DNA from: a virus
Strand: one strand, 5' to 3'
IMG/VR virus record: IMGVR_UViG_3300031788_000039
Location: 1 to 43,583 of that record
Length of the DNA stretch: 43,583 nt
Shown: positions 29,679 to 38,469 of the stretch, one piece after another
How the letters are laid out: each line of letters opens with the position of its first letter
Numbering within the stretch: position 1 is the stretch's first letter
Made by a program: the position numbers and the translations under genes
Notes under the pieces: model-generated
Databases searched by the model: none
Seen by the model: the letters and a program-made list of their open reading frames with translations, nothing else
What the model was told of the DNA's origin: nothing

Positions 29679-29747
29679 TCAGTGTCTCGGCGGCTTGGGG
29701 CTGTTCGGGGGCTTACGCCAGTCTGTCGGTCGTTTCGGTTTGTTCAT
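29679..29747 (-). CDS. 22-residue Pro/Lys-rich small protein
   Basis: The ATG at 29747 overlaps the connector stop (ATGA). A perfect GGAGG lies five bases upstream. The peptide is MNKPKRPTDWRKPPNSPKPP plus two residues, all Pro, Lys and Arg. The ideal ribosome site and exact gap filling argue for translation. Role unknown. Confidence 0.45.
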   Translation of the reverse strand: MNKPKRPTDWRKPPNSPKPPRH

Positions 29748-30127
29748 TGGTTCCTCCGATTGCTCATCATCCGGCTCACTCCGATCCGCTTGCAGACGCA
29801 ATGATGTTCTCCGTTCTGGAGCTTGGGTGTCACCTCGATCTTCCAGACCTCTGGGCCGGTGGCACCTGTGATCGTGAATTCTCCGCCGGTGACAGGCTTG
29901 GTGATGTCTGTCTGCTGCACGAGAATCGTCGCGGTCTGAATCTCTCCGGATACACCCTTGCCCTGGCCGTCGAACTGCATCGCGTCGTGGCGCTGAATCC
30001 TCGGGGTGCACGTTGCCTGCGCTGATACCGGGTCGGGAGCCTGATACAAACTCCCCGCCACTCCGAACGTCGCATACAGATCCGGCAGCGCCGAAGCCGC
30101 AAACAGGTTTTCAAATTGGCTTGGCAT
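29744..30127 (-). CDS. Head-tail connector, gpFII-like
   Basis: Encodes 127 residues. MPSQFENLFAASALPDLYAT is close to the lambda gpFII opening (MADFDNLFDAAIARADETI). The middle QTATILVQQTDITKPVTGGE follows the same strand order, ending with CVCKRIGVSR. gpFII joins the tail to the filled head. It is the first gene after the major capsid protein, as in lambda after the FI position. The assignment rests on the N-terminal pattern and gene order. Confidence 0.6.
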   Translation of the reverse strand: MPSQFENLFAASALPDLYATFGVAGSLYQAPDPVSAQATCTPRIQRHDAMQFDGQGKGVSGEIQTATILVQQTDITKPVTGGEFTITGATGPEVWKIEVTPKLQNGEHHCVCKRIGVSRMMSNRRNQ

Positions 30128-30189
30128 TTGAATAAGGCCGCCGGGCCAATCCTCCCGACGGCCCCAGAAAGCAGCATGCGCCGGAAAAG

Positions 30190-31179
30190 TTAAGCGACGC
30201 GGATCGAACGGTCGAAGCGGTAGTAGCCTTCGACAAATCGCTGCTTGAGGTTGATGCGCACGCGGTTGGTGTTGGATTCAAATTCGCTGCCGAACCCGAG
30301 GGCCTTGGACTGGATGCCGTAGCTCTCGGTGTACACAAACGGACGTTGAGGCGCGCCGACATAGTGCAGATACCAGGCGCTCGCACTTGTGAGGTCGAGG
30401 TATCCATCAGCAACGATCGTCGCGATCCCATTGAGTCCGATTTCCTTGATGCCGCTGCCGGTGACGGCGGCGGTGCCGGAAGTGGTGACGCTGGCGGGGA
30501 TCGGATTGAGGCTGTTGAAGAGAACTTGCCGGAATGGCACCTCAAGCGCCACGGGGCAATGGATGATGAGCTGGTCGGCGCCAAACCGAAGCCGCGGATT
30601 GAGCAGCCGCTTGGCGTTGTCAACGAACGTCCGCATCCGGGTTACGGCGGTATTCAGGTCGGTCGTCAACTGCGCGACGTTGGTCCCGGTCGCGGTGACG
30701 ATGTTGTTGATGAGGTACGCGATCGTCTTGGGGCCGCCGGGCCAGTAGTGGCCGGTGGCGCTGTAAAAGGGCACGCCATCGTAAGCCAGGTTCGTGGTCC
30801 CGGCCTCCACGATGTTCACGGAGAGGTTGTAGCTCGGGAAGATCTTCGCGCTCGACGCGCCTTCCTGAGTCTTTTCCTCGAACGTGTACGCCTTGGATTC
30901 GCGCATGAGGTCGGAGTTGTAATCGAGCGTCAGCGCGTAGGTGTTCTTGCTGTACGTCTGCACAACAGCAACCTCGGTGCTGACCGCCTCGCGCTCGCCG
31001 TCGAAGGCGACGGGGAAGGCCACCTTGTCCTGAATCGGAAGTTTGATGTACGCCTCGTCGGCGCTTTTCACTTCCGAGCAGATCTTGGGGTAGAGCGGAT
31101 CGTCCGCCTCCATGATTTCCGCCTCGACGATGCGGGTCAGATCTTTCAGTGTCGCGTTCGTGTCTCCGATGATTTCCAT
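30190..31179 (-). CDS. Major capsid protein, Mu gpT-like
   Basis: Encodes 329 residues with AGGAGACTGCT before the ATG. The opening MEIIGDTNATLKDLTRIVEA, the segment YPKICSEVKSADEAYIKLPI and the core LDYNSDLMRESKAYTFEEKT resemble Mu-type major head subunits (gpT family) more than lambda gpE. The C-terminal KALGFGSEFESNTNRVRINL also fits. It lies after protease, scaffold and decoration genes. It would form the shell, several hundred copies per head. The family call is good in position and moderate in sequence. Confidence 0.75.
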   Translation of the reverse strand: MEIIGDTNATLKDLTRIVEAEIMEADDPLYPKICSEVKSADEAYIKLPIQDKVAFPVAFDGEREAVSTEVAVVQTYSKNTYALTLDYNSDLMRESKAYTFEEKTQEGASSAKIFPSYNLSVNIVEAGTTNLAYDGVPFYSATGHYWPGGPKTIAYLINNIVTATGTNVAQLTTDLNTAVTRMRTFVDNAKRLLNPRLRFGADQLIIHCPVALEVPFRQVLFNSLNPIPASVTTSGTAAVTGSGIKEIGLNGIATIVADGYLDLTSASAWYLHYVGAPQRPFVYTESYGIQSKALGFGSEFESNTNRVRINLKQRFVEGYYRFDRSIRVA

Positions 31180-31242
31180 AGCAGTCTCCTACGGGCTTGG
31201 GCTTGGTTTTCGTTGGTCTATTGGGGTTTGAGGGTTTCAGGA

Positions 31243-31980
31243 TCAGGTGAAGGTGATGCCGACAGACGACATGACCTGCCACAGCCCGTTGTAGGCTTTG
31301 AGGGTCAGTCCAGCACCGGCGTATGCCGCGAACGTCGCGACACTCACGCCCGCAACGCCAGTGCTCAACAGGTTCGTGGCTGTGAGGGTGTGGGCATAGA
31401 GAGTGGAGCTGCTGATGGCGATCACAAGGCCGTCGTCAATGCCCGCGGTTGGCGCCGCGAGGGTCAGGGCGGCGATTCCCGCCTTGGTGATGATATAGTT
31501 GGCCGCTTCGTGGGGAGCGATCGCGCCGCTGGCTGACAGGATGATCCAGTCCTTGCCGGAGTTGGATGAGTCGCGCACCGCGTTTTCGATGTCCACCCAG
31601 GCGAGGCCGGCGGCATCGACTGCCGCAATGACGCCCGCATAGGTCGTGCCAGCCGTCAGCGTGACTGTGTGATCGTCGATGAAATACACCGGCTCATTGA
31701 TGCTCGCCGCGGTAATTCCGGTCGAAGCGAATTGGTAGAGCCCCTTGCGGAACACCTGGGTAAAGGTGGCGCCGGCGGTGGAGGACGAAAGAAGGCTTTC
31801 GCCCCAGACGCCGATGAATTGATGCGTGAGGGTCGTTGGCACGAGCGGTAGGCCATAGCCAGTGCCGATCACGATGGCGGCGGCAGCGCCCTTGTAGATC
31901 TGAACCGACGCGGCGAGTGCAACGGGGATGATCCCCCCATCGCGGTGTCCAGTGGTCTGAGCTTGTGTTGCAGCGGACAT
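31243..31980 (-). CDS. Capsid decoration-like protein
   Basis: Encodes 245 residues with GAGG upstream. The first half (HRDGGIIPVALAASVQIYKG, then INEPVYFIDDHTVTL) resembles the decoration proteins that precede major capsid genes. The second half, from about residue 150 (AIAPHEAANYIITKAGIAAL), looks like a separate beta domain. That could make it a decoration protein with an added surface domain. Confidence 0.6.
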   Translation of the reverse strand: MSAATQAQTTGHRDGGIIPVALAASVQIYKGAAAAIVIGTGYGLPLVPTTLTHQFIGVWGESLLSSSTAGATFTQVFRKGLYQFASTGITAASINEPVYFIDDHTVTLTAGTTYAGVIAAVDAAGLAWVDIENAVRDSSNSGKDWIILSASGAIAPHEAANYIITKAGIAALTLAAPTAGIDDGLVIAISSSTLYAHTLTATNLLSTGVAGVSVATFAAYAGAGLTLKAYNGLWQVMSSVGITFT

Positions 31981-32026
31981 TGTTTTTTACCTCAAAAGGG
32001 TTGTTTTCGGAGCATGTTGCGGAAGA

Positions 32027-32683
32027 TCAGGCCCCGACAGGAGCCCAGACCGACTTGTTTTTGTGGAGCTTGGTGATCACGTCGTCGCCATCGTTCTCGG
32101 CCTCAATCTCACGCCCCTTGGCGGTGCGGGGGCGAGCCTCATCGGCACGGCACTTGTTTTCGACGGCGATGAACCGTTCCAGCCCCGCGATGTATCCGGC
32201 GTCTGCAGCATTGGTCGTGTTGACGCGGAAGCGGCGGCGCATCGAGGCGTCGTTGGCGAATCGCTTGGTGCAATAAGCCTTGGTGTCGGCTTCAGCAGCT
32301 TCCGCCTCCGTCTTTTCGGCCTTGGGCTCGGGGTTTCCGCTGCCTTCCCCGGCCGGCTTGGCGCGATCGCCGATCGCATTCTCGGCCAGGAACTTGAGCT
32401 GCTTTTCGGGCAGGCGATCTTCGCCGTAGGCGTAGAACTTCGCCTCGAATTCCTTGGCCTGATCGGTGCTGAATCCGGCGAGTGCGACAACCGCATTGAA
32501 CGTCTTGCGGTATTCGCGCTCGGCCGAGATCGTGGCCGAAGATGCCTCTTTTCGGGCCGCGTCGACATCGACAACCTGGGCCACGGGGGCCGGGGCGGCG
32601 GCAACAGGCGTCTCGATTTCGTGCTCAACGCCGCCGATCGAGACGAATAATTTTCCGTCTCGCGCAATGATCTTTTCGGGCAT
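32027..32683 (-). CDS. Internal start for a separate scaffold protein (Nu3-like)
   Basis: Within the protease gene an ATG at 32683 (residue 236) follows GTGGAGAA at about nine bases. It would yield a 218-residue product beginning MPEKIIARDGKLFVSIGG and containing only the scaffold part. Lambda makes Nu3 in the same way from inside gene C. Existence of the second product is inferred. Confidence 0.5.
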   Translation of the reverse strand: MPEKIIARDGKLFVSIGGVEHEIETPVAAAPAPVAQVVDVDAARKEASSATISAEREYRKTFNAVVALAGFSTDQAKEFEAKFYAYGEDRLPEKQLKFLAENAIGDRAKPAGEGSGNPEPKAEKTEAEAAEADTKAYCTKRFANDASMRRRFRVNTTNAADAGYIAGLERFIAVENKCRADEARPRTAKGREIEAENDGDDVITKLHKNKSVWAPVGA

Positions 32684-33388
32684 GGTATTTTTCTCCACGG
32701 GGGGTTTGGGGGCAGGGACGGAAAGGGAAGCCGCGAATCGTCGCAACTTCTCAGGGGCTTTTTTGAATCGGGCGACGGCAACGGCGAGGGTTTTCTTATC
32801 CATCGCACCGCCGTCAGAGTCGTCATCTTCGCCGTCGATCACATCGACGAGTCCGAATTCCTTGGCAGAGGCGGAGTCGAACCACGTCTCGTCGCGCATC
32901 TTGGCGCGAACGTCCTCGATACTCTTGCCGGATTTGTCGGCGAAGGTCTGGGCGATCGTATTGGCGAGCTGATCGAGCCGCTTTGCCTCATCGCGCAGAT
33001 CCTCGGAATTTCCGAAGACGGCGCAGAGCGGGTCATGGATCATCAGGTAGCCGTTTTTCGCAATGCAAACCGTGTCGCCGCTCATGGCAATCACGGCAGA
33101 TATGGAGGCGGCGAGCGAGTCGATTTTTACATGAACTTCGGCCGGGTGATCCTTGATGGCGTTGGCGATCGCGAACCCCTCGAACACCTCGCCGCCGACG
33201 CTGTTGATTCTCAGATTGATCTTTTTGGCCTTGATGGCGGCGAAGTCCTCAGTGAATTTCTTCGCGGAGATGCCGACCTTCTCGCCGGATCCCCGATCCA
33301 TCCGCTCGCCGATCTGGTCATAGATCGTCACCTCGGCGGCATCGCTCATGGTCTTATTCAGGACGATGTTGAACCAGGACTCGGGCAT
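32027..33388 (-). CDS. ClpP-type prohead protease fused to scaffold
   Basis: Encodes 453 residues, overlapping the portal stop (TGATG). Residues 20-190 form a ClpP/S49-like peptidase: NLRINSVGGEVFEG, then IDSLAASISAVIAMSGD with the nucleophile Ser near residue 95, and GYLMIHDP with the catalytic His near 118. After DGEDDDSDGG the C-terminal 250 residues are charged and helical (EEASSATI-like, KEFEAKFYAYGEDRLP), as in scaffolds. This is the lambda C/Nu3 arrangement. It cleaves scaffold and capsid arms during head maturation. Confidence 0.83.
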   Translation of the reverse strand: MPESWFNIVLNKTMSDAAEVTIYDQIGERMDRGSGEKVGISAKKFTEDFAAIKAKKINLRINSVGGEVFEGFAIANAIKDHPAEVHVKIDSLAASISAVIAMSGDTVCIAKNGYLMIHDPLCAVFGNSEDLRDEAKRLDQLANTIAQTFADKSGKSIEDVRAKMRDETWFDSASAKEFGLVDVIDGEDDDSDGGAMDKKTLAVAVARFKKAPEKLRRFAASLSVPAPKPPVEKNTMPEKIIARDGKLFVSIGGVEHEIETPVAAAPAPVAQVVDVDAARKEASSATISAEREYRKTFNAVVALAGFSTDQAKEFEAKFYAYGEDRLPEKQLKFLAENAIGDRAKPAGEGSGNPEPKAEKTEAEAAEADTKAYCTKRFANDASMRRRFRVNTTNAADAGYIAGLERFIAVENKCRADEARPRTAKGREIEAENDGDDVITKLHKNKSVWAPVGA

Positions 33389-35112
33389 CAGTTGACTCCC
33401 TGCATTCGGCCCTTGCCGTTGACGGAATGGCCGTTGGTCTTTTTCGTGGGCCTGGGCGCGTCATCCCCGCCCGCGTCGGGGGAGGGCGGATCCTGTTCCA
33501 GTGTCGGACTCACATCCACGCCCGCGTCGGTCGTCACGGCCTTGCCGGCGAATAGGATGTCGAGCGAATGGGGATCGAGCTTGAATTCCTTCTCGATTTC
33601 CTCGCGCGCCACCATGTACTGAGCCCACTGGCGAAGATTATCGATTGCGTCCGATCCGTCTTCCTCGGCTGCCTGCTGGGGCGTCACGGTTCGGAGCATC
33701 ATGCCTGTTTCGCGCGCCTGCATTGCCGCAACGGGGTTGATCTGGGTTTCTCCAAAGAACGTCGCGCGATATTGGCACCAATACATCGCCGTCGCCGTGC
33801 TGTATCCAGGCAACTCCGCCGCGTCGGACAGCCAGATCGCATCGTTTATCCAGCGATTGACCTTGCGCCACGCGTCGAGGAAGGTCTTTCTGAGCTGGTC
33901 GATGATCGGATCGTCCTGCTGCTTCTCCATGCGGCCGGCCGAGTAGCTGTTGGACACTTCGCGCGTGAATGTGCTCAGGCTGGCATTGAGGCCGCGGGCG
34001 ATCCGCCCGTTGTGGACGGCCATGAATCCCTTGAAGTCGGGATCGGGAAGTTTGCTTGAGCACCAATCGAATTCCTCGCCGGCGGCGAGATACTTTGTCG
34101 AGACTCCATCGCCCAGATCAGCGAAGGCGATCCCGTCAGTGCTGTTGGGGACCGTGAAGTCCGTATCGTCCTGGGCGGTATCGAACGGGCTGGAGCCCGG
34201 CGCGCACTTGTTCACTGCGTAATGCTTGGATTGAGCGCGGGCGCCTTCGACGGTGTTCTCGATCATCTCCCCGCCGTTGCGGAGCTGCTTGACGACGCGA
34301 ACGCTCAGGGGCAGCGCGCGATCCAGGCCCGCCATCTCCGTGACTTCCAGAAGAGAGCAGTCCTCGACAGGCAGGAAGTCCCATTTGAAATCGGCGACGA
34401 ATGAGTCGCCGACAGTCTGAGCAACTCGCCGGACGTAGTAACCGACGATTTCAGTGCGCGACGAGTCGGTGTATCGCACCCCGTAGCTCACCTTCGGGTC
34501 GCCCGTCTTCTCATAAGGTGTCGTGATGCGAGCGGCGGAGATGAGTTCAATCGAGAATCGCAGGCCAGTTTCCGGGTTTTTCTTTCCGACGCGATGAATC
34601 AGGCAGCCTCCCGTGATGAAGGCGGTGAGGATCGCGCGAACCTGCTGGATGCCTTCGGATCGGCCCTTGCCGCAGGCGTCGAAGCCGCCGGCATTGGAAT
34701 GGAGTTCGCGAAGCCGGTTGACCTGATGGCAGATTTGCGCCGTTTGCTTCGCGGTGCAACCAATTTCGGTCGGGATCGGAGCGAGCTTGAATGTGACACC
34801 CGAGCCGACTACCTGGGCAACGCGCGTCCGATGAAATCCGCCCAGATCGGGATTGTTCACGTCCAGATTCTGCGATCGCTGAATCACCTCGGACAGCGCG
34901 TAGGCGTATTCCTCATTCAGCGAATCCTCGCGATTGCTGCCCCGGCCGCCCTGGATGGATCGGCCTGCCAGGCCGCTCGCCGCCGTGATGGCATTGCGGT
35001 ATTGCCTGGCGCGGCGGTCGCGGGCCTGATTGAGCTTCTTTGTTTCGATTGCTGCTTGATCGCGGTCGCGACGCTTGCCGCTGCGTTCGATGTTGAGGCC
35101 GAAAAACCTCAT
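33388..35112 (-). CDS. Portal protein, lambda gpB family
   Basis: Encodes 574 residues; the ATG overlaps the previous stop. The opening has DRRARQYRNAITAASGLAGR (from about residue 32), then SEVIQRSQNLDVNNPDLGGF, VRAILTAFITGGCLIHRVGK, NKCAPGSSPFDTAQDD and FTREVSNSYSAGRMEKQQDD. These are lambda-type portal features, including the long C-terminal helices. Twelve copies would form the DNA channel and terminase dock. It is placed between the gpW-like gene and the protease, exactly as in lambda. Confidence 0.88.
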   Translation of the reverse strand: MRFFGLNIERSGKRRDRDQAAIETKKLNQARDRRARQYRNAITAASGLAGRSIQGGRGSNREDSLNEEYAYALSEVIQRSQNLDVNNPDLGGFHRTRVAQVVGSGVTFKLAPIPTEIGCTAKQTAQICHQVNRLRELHSNAGGFDACGKGRSEGIQQVRAILTAFITGGCLIHRVGKKNPETGLRFSIELISAARITTPYEKTGDPKVSYGVRYTDSSRTEIVGYYVRRVAQTVGDSFVADFKWDFLPVEDCSLLEVTEMAGLDRALPLSVRVVKQLRNGGEMIENTVEGARAQSKHYAVNKCAPGSSPFDTAQDDTDFTVPNSTDGIAFADLGDGVSTKYLAAGEEFDWCSSKLPDPDFKGFMAVHNGRIARGLNASLSTFTREVSNSYSAGRMEKQQDDPIIDQLRKTFLDAWRKVNRWINDAIWLSDAAELPGYSTATAMYWCQYRATFFGETQINPVAAMQARETGMMLRTVTPQQAAEEDGSDAIDNLRQWAQYMVAREEIEKEFKLDPHSLDILFAGKAVTTDAGVDVSPTLEQDPPSPDAGGDDAPRPTKKTNGHSVNGKGRMQGVN

Positions 35113-35378
35113 TGAACACCGTCGCTTCCGCAGAAGGCGGCACGGACGAGGCGCGAGCGGCCATTGGCGCGGTTGGCGACACGGGCGCGAAGCTCGACCG
35201 ACATCGCTTGAAGGGATTCAAATTTAATGGAGGAGCCTACGTCGCCGGTTTGCTCCGCGCGGTGAGCGAGGAGGTATTCAACCGCTTCAAGCCGAAGCTG
35301 GGCCTCCGTCTGTGAGGCGTACCAGTTGGCGTTGGCATCGAACTGAGTATATGCGGCGGTTACGCTGGCGAGCGCCAT
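35109..35378 (-). CDS. gpW-like head completion protein
   Basis: Encodes 89 residues. It is helical (WYASQTEAQLRLEAVEYLLA) then has a basic end. It sits between the terminase group and the portal gene, as does lambda W, and overlaps the portal start by four bases. Sequence resemblance is weak, so the name rests mainly on position and size. Confidence 0.5.
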   Translation of the reverse strand: MALASVTAAYTQFDANANWYASQTEAQLRLEAVEYLLAHRAEQTGDVGSSIKFESLQAMSVELRARVANRANGRSRLVRAAFCGSDGVQ

Positions 35379-35452
35379 GCGCGGGGATATAGCAGATCAA
35401 AATCGAGGCGTGTTGGATGTATTCACTTTGTTTCACATTTTAGCTACGTGAT

Positions 35453-35695
35453 TCACCCCATCGACGGATCATTCTTGCTTTCGGTCGATCCATCCTCGTG
35501 CCTGTCCATTGATCCAATCACATCGGACCTGCGAAACCTAACCGTGTTACCGATCCGCACAAATCGGAGCCATCGCTTCGCCATCCAGTTGTTGACCGTC
35601 CGCGCCTCGACGCGCATAAGGGACGCAACCTCTTTTTTCGTCATCATCTGATCGGGAGGAGGCGGCGGGTATCCACAGTTGACGGTTTTCGCCAT
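35453..35695 (-). CDS. Small helix-turn-helix protein in the packaging block
   Basis: Encodes 80 residues from the ATG at 35695 (TGATG overlap). The segment MMTKKEVASLMRVEARTVNN, then WMAKRWLRFVRIGNTVRFRR, is the MerR/excisionase-type winged helix. The C-terminus is acidic. It is the same fold class as the gene at 1175. It may regulate late genes or bind the packaging region. A perfect example of translational coupling with its upstream neighbour. Confidence 0.65.
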   Translation of the reverse strand: MAKTVNCGYPPPPPDQMMTKKEVASLMRVEARTVNNWMAKRWLRFVRIGNTVRFRRSDVIGSMDRHEDGSTESKNDPSMG

Positions 35696-35919
35696 CACTT
35701 TCCTTTTTTGGAGGGCGCGGGCGGCGGTTCGGTCTTCTGCCTGTCTCGCACCATCGCCTGTGCCGCAAAGTCAGCGGTGCAGCTTACGCCACCGATGCAG
35801 GCCCAGCCTTCAATCTGCCGCATGGTCACGGACGCCTCCAGCCAGCCGACCATTTCGCCGATCGGCTGGCTAAACGCCTTTCTCTGGACAAACACGACCG
35901 AATATTCCTGAATTTGCAC
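35695..35919 (-). CDS. Hypothetical 74-residue protein (GTG start)
   Basis: AAAGGAGCATC stands before the GTG at 35919. The peptide MQIQEYSVVFVQRKAFSQPI has a short helix and two Cys (WACIGGVSCTADF). The stop overlaps the HTH gene. The same ribosome-site block (AAGGAGCATC) precedes the next gene upstream. Function unknown. Confidence 0.5.
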   Translation of the reverse strand: MQIQEYSVVFVQRKAFSQPIGEMVGWLEASVTMRQIEGWACIGGVSCTADFAAQAMVRDRQKTEPPPAPSKKGK

Positions 35920-35928
35920 GATGCTCCT

Positions 35929-36234
35929 TTATTGAAGTGGGCGGAGAGCGCGAGGAGGAATGATCCCCATCCCATTTTGAGAAATCTGCGCCTCTAATTG
36001 CGCCCTTCGGAAAGTGGCGACTGCCTTCTCCGCCTCCGATTGGAGAAGAGTCGGCAATTTCTCGAATGCCTCCTCGATAGACTTCGCGTCGATGTCGAAC
36101 GTGAAGCCGAATTGCTGTCCCGGCCCGAGAGGAATGGCGGCGGTGACGAAATATTCAACCCGTCCGTCCGCAAACGATCTCGCTTTGATCTCATTCTTTC
36201 CGTCTGAGTAGATACCCAAGAGAAAAATGTCCAT
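35929..36234 (-). CDS. Hypothetical 101-residue protein
   Basis: AAGGAGCATC precedes the ATG at 36234. MDIFLLGIYSDGKNEIKARS leads into beta strands (GQQFGFTFDIDAKSIEEAFE) and a C-terminal helix. It lies between the large terminase gene and the small genes before gpW. No family recognised. Confidence 0.55.
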   Translation of the reverse strand: MDIFLLGIYSDGKNEIKARSFADGRVEYFVTAAIPLGPGQQFGFTFDIDAKSIEEAFEKLPTLLQSEAEKAVATFRRAQLEAQISQNGMGIIPPRALRPLQ

Positions 36235-36242
36235 GATGCTCC

Positions 36243-38219
36243 TTATCCCATGCTCGGATCGCCGCGATCAACTCTGATCGGGGCGGTGCGAACGTGAACC
36301 TTTTTTGCTCGCGTCTCTTCCTTGGTCATCTTGTTGAGGAACGGCTCCAGATTCAGCGCGAGCCCCATCGCCTGCACGACGCAATCGTTGAAATGGTTGG
36401 GGCGAGTCTTCGTCCACACAAGTTCATCCTTGCGCTTTCCCCGTTTCAGCTCCTCGGAACCGATCTCGTTCAGGAATTTATCATCAACGTCCTCGGGAAA
36501 CATCATGCGGGCAACCTTGCGCTTGCCCAGCACCCTGTCTACGATCTCGATCCGGCGATCTTTCGTGTCGTCTGGACTGTTGGATGAAAGCCAGTCGGCG
36601 AGGTCTGTTTTGAGCATGTAGGTATTGAGCATCAGCGCTCGACTGCTCTCATCCTTCACCTCAATCTCGCCGGCCTTGTGCAGTATCGCCCGTCCCCACG
36701 AGGCGTAAGGCGACGTGCAGGCGCTGGTGGCGTCGAGCGCAGCGCCCTTGCAGGGGATCGCCCGCCCGGACATGCCCGCGCAGTAGGTGATGATGGGTAT
36801 CTGGGTTGGCGCATACCCGACGTCGTGGGCACACTGCTTAACCTCGTAGGCCTCGCTGTCCACGCTCCCCTTGAATCGCGCGAGATAGATCAGATCGTCA
36901 TAGACGTGATATTCCGCGGCGTCGAATGACAGGGAGTATTTTCGGTCGAGGATGGCCCAATCGATCAGGGCGCCGCAGAGATAAGCATTTCCGTCGATCG
37001 ACCTGCGCAGGCCCCATCCCATTACAGCATGGTGGAGCTGCACGGTTCGAGAATCCTGGCCGGCGGTGAGGAATTGAACAAATGGAGGCACCTGCCCCTT
37101 GGAATAGAATTCGGGGTCGCCCGGGTATCGCTTGACGCAGATCAGTCGGCGGATTTCGGCGTCCTCGATCTTTTTGATCTTCGGCTCGTAGCTCTCGCCG
37201 ACCACCTTGTTGAAAAACACCTGAAGCGAGGTGTCGCGTCCCTCGCAAGCGACGTATCGGGCCGGGAAGGACGAAAGGGGCTTGAATGGCGAGAGGAATT
37301 GGCCCGCCTGGGCGCCGATCCAGTCTTTCGATTCAGCCTCAGCCTTGGGCAGCACGCTCTTATATTCGAGGGATCGGAGCATCATCTGACGCTCCTCCTC
37401 GGTGACGACGGCGCCGCACTCGGGGCAAACGTAGTCATAAGCCTTCGGATCACCCTTGTCGCCGGTGCATTTGAAATGCGGCCACTGGAAATACCACTCG
37501 GCCCCGCAATCATGCTTCACCATCGGACGGCGCTGGTCTGATGATTCATAAAAAAGCCGTGCGGCCCCCCGCTCCTTTGTGGTCGGGTGTGCGTAGGCGA
37601 TGATGAGCGTCTGCCCCGTGAAGCTGTCCGTGCGAATCTCGGCGAGCTTGAGCGGGTCGCCTTCGCCGCCCAGATTGGCAACCAGACTGTCCAGCTCGTC
37701 GAGCACGACCACGCGGTAGGGCGTCGATTGCAGCTTGAAGATCGACTGACCTCCGGCGAGCACGATCTTTCCGTCAACGAATCGGTGTATCAGATCAGTC
37801 TCACGGCCCGGGAGTCGCCGCTCAGCCAGGGGCGCATAGTCGGGAATGATATTGCGGAATCGCTCCCTGCCGAATTCCTTTGCGGCATCGTCGGTCGAGG
37901 TCATAAAAAGCTGCGGGCCGGGCAGATAGAGCTTGAGCCATAGCATCGCACAGATCATGCAATCAGTCCCCCCGACCTGTCCGCCCTTCATAAGCACCAC
38001 GCCGCGCTTTCCCTTCCGCAGGGCTTCCTGAATCATGTTCATGACGTGCAACTGCCAGGGGAAGCATCGATTGTCCCATCGTCCCGCGCGCTCGCTGCAA
38101 TATTCAGGATGAAGCACCCTCCATTTCTCCGACGCCTCGGCCGGCGTGTAATCCGGCAGCGGCCGAATGATGTTGGCCGCGCGATCGAGGATCGAGGATT
38201 CGGAAAGGATGGCGGTCAT
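36243..38219 (-). CDS. terL: Terminase large subunit, lambda gpA family
   Basis: Encodes 658 residues. The ATPase shows a Walker A variant GVVLMKGGQVGGTD (about residues 73-86, Lys early as in gpA) and Walker B RVVVLDELDS (169-178). A Cys cluster typical of gpA (HDCGAEWYFQWPHFKC, then CPECG) lies near 236-275. The nuclease part carries FLTAGQDSRTVQLH (about 386) and the closing DELVWTKTRPNHFNDCVVQA. It powers DNA translocation and cuts concatemers at cos-like sites. gpA-type terminases usually make cohesive ends, so the virion DNA may be linear with cos ends. Confidence 0.93.
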   Translation of the reverse strand: MTAILSESSILDRAANIIRPLPDYTPAEASEKWRVLHPEYCSERAGRWDNRCFPWQLHVMNMIQEALRKGKRGVVLMKGGQVGGTDCMICAMLWLKLYLPGPQLFMTSTDDAAKEFGRERFRNIIPDYAPLAERRLPGRETDLIHRFVDGKIVLAGGQSIFKLQSTPYRVVVLDELDSLVANLGGEGDPLKLAEIRTDSFTGQTLIIAYAHPTTKERGAARLFYESSDQRRPMVKHDCGAEWYFQWPHFKCTGDKGDPKAYDYVCPECGAVVTEEERQMMLRSLEYKSVLPKAEAESKDWIGAQAGQFLSPFKPLSSFPARYVACEGRDTSLQVFFNKVVGESYEPKIKKIEDAEIRRLICVKRYPGDPEFYSKGQVPPFVQFLTAGQDSRTVQLHHAVMGWGLRRSIDGNAYLCGALIDWAILDRKYSLSFDAAEYHVYDDLIYLARFKGSVDSEAYEVKQCAHDVGYAPTQIPIITYCAGMSGRAIPCKGAALDATSACTSPYASWGRAILHKAGEIEVKDESSRALMLNTYMLKTDLADWLSSNSPDDTKDRRIEIVDRVLGKRKVARMMFPEDVDDKFLNEIGSEELKRGKRKDELVWTKTRPNHFNDCVVQAMGLALNLEPFLNKMTKEETRAKKVHVRTAPIRVDRGDPSMG

Positions 38220-38259
38220 TGATTGAAGTGTCGCCGAGGCATTAGTTCTCCTTGTTTGG

Positions 38260-38469
38260 TTAATCGCTTGGGTCTATTTCAGGAACGGAACCGCCGAGAA
38301 GAATAATTGCCCCCCCAAGATCACAGCAACGCGCCAATATTTCCTCATTTGTTGCTTTACTTCTATCAGCCGCCAGACAAATAGACCTTAGTTCCGCTTG
38401 GGCAATGCGGTGTTCGCGCCGGGCCGTTTTAAGTCGATCAACCAGAATTGTAATTACGTATTCGTTCAT
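38260..38469 (-). CDS. Hypothetical 69-residue protein
   Basis: The ATG at 38469 overlaps the small-terminase stop (TGATG). The product begins MNEYVITILVDRLKTARREH and has a helix with Arg and Glu, then CCDLGGAIILLGGSVPEI. It is coupled between the two terminase genes. No family recognised. Confidence 0.5.
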   Translation of the reverse strand: MNEYVITILVDRLKTARREHRIAQAELRSICLAADRSKATNEEILARCCDLGGAIILLGGSVPEIDPSD

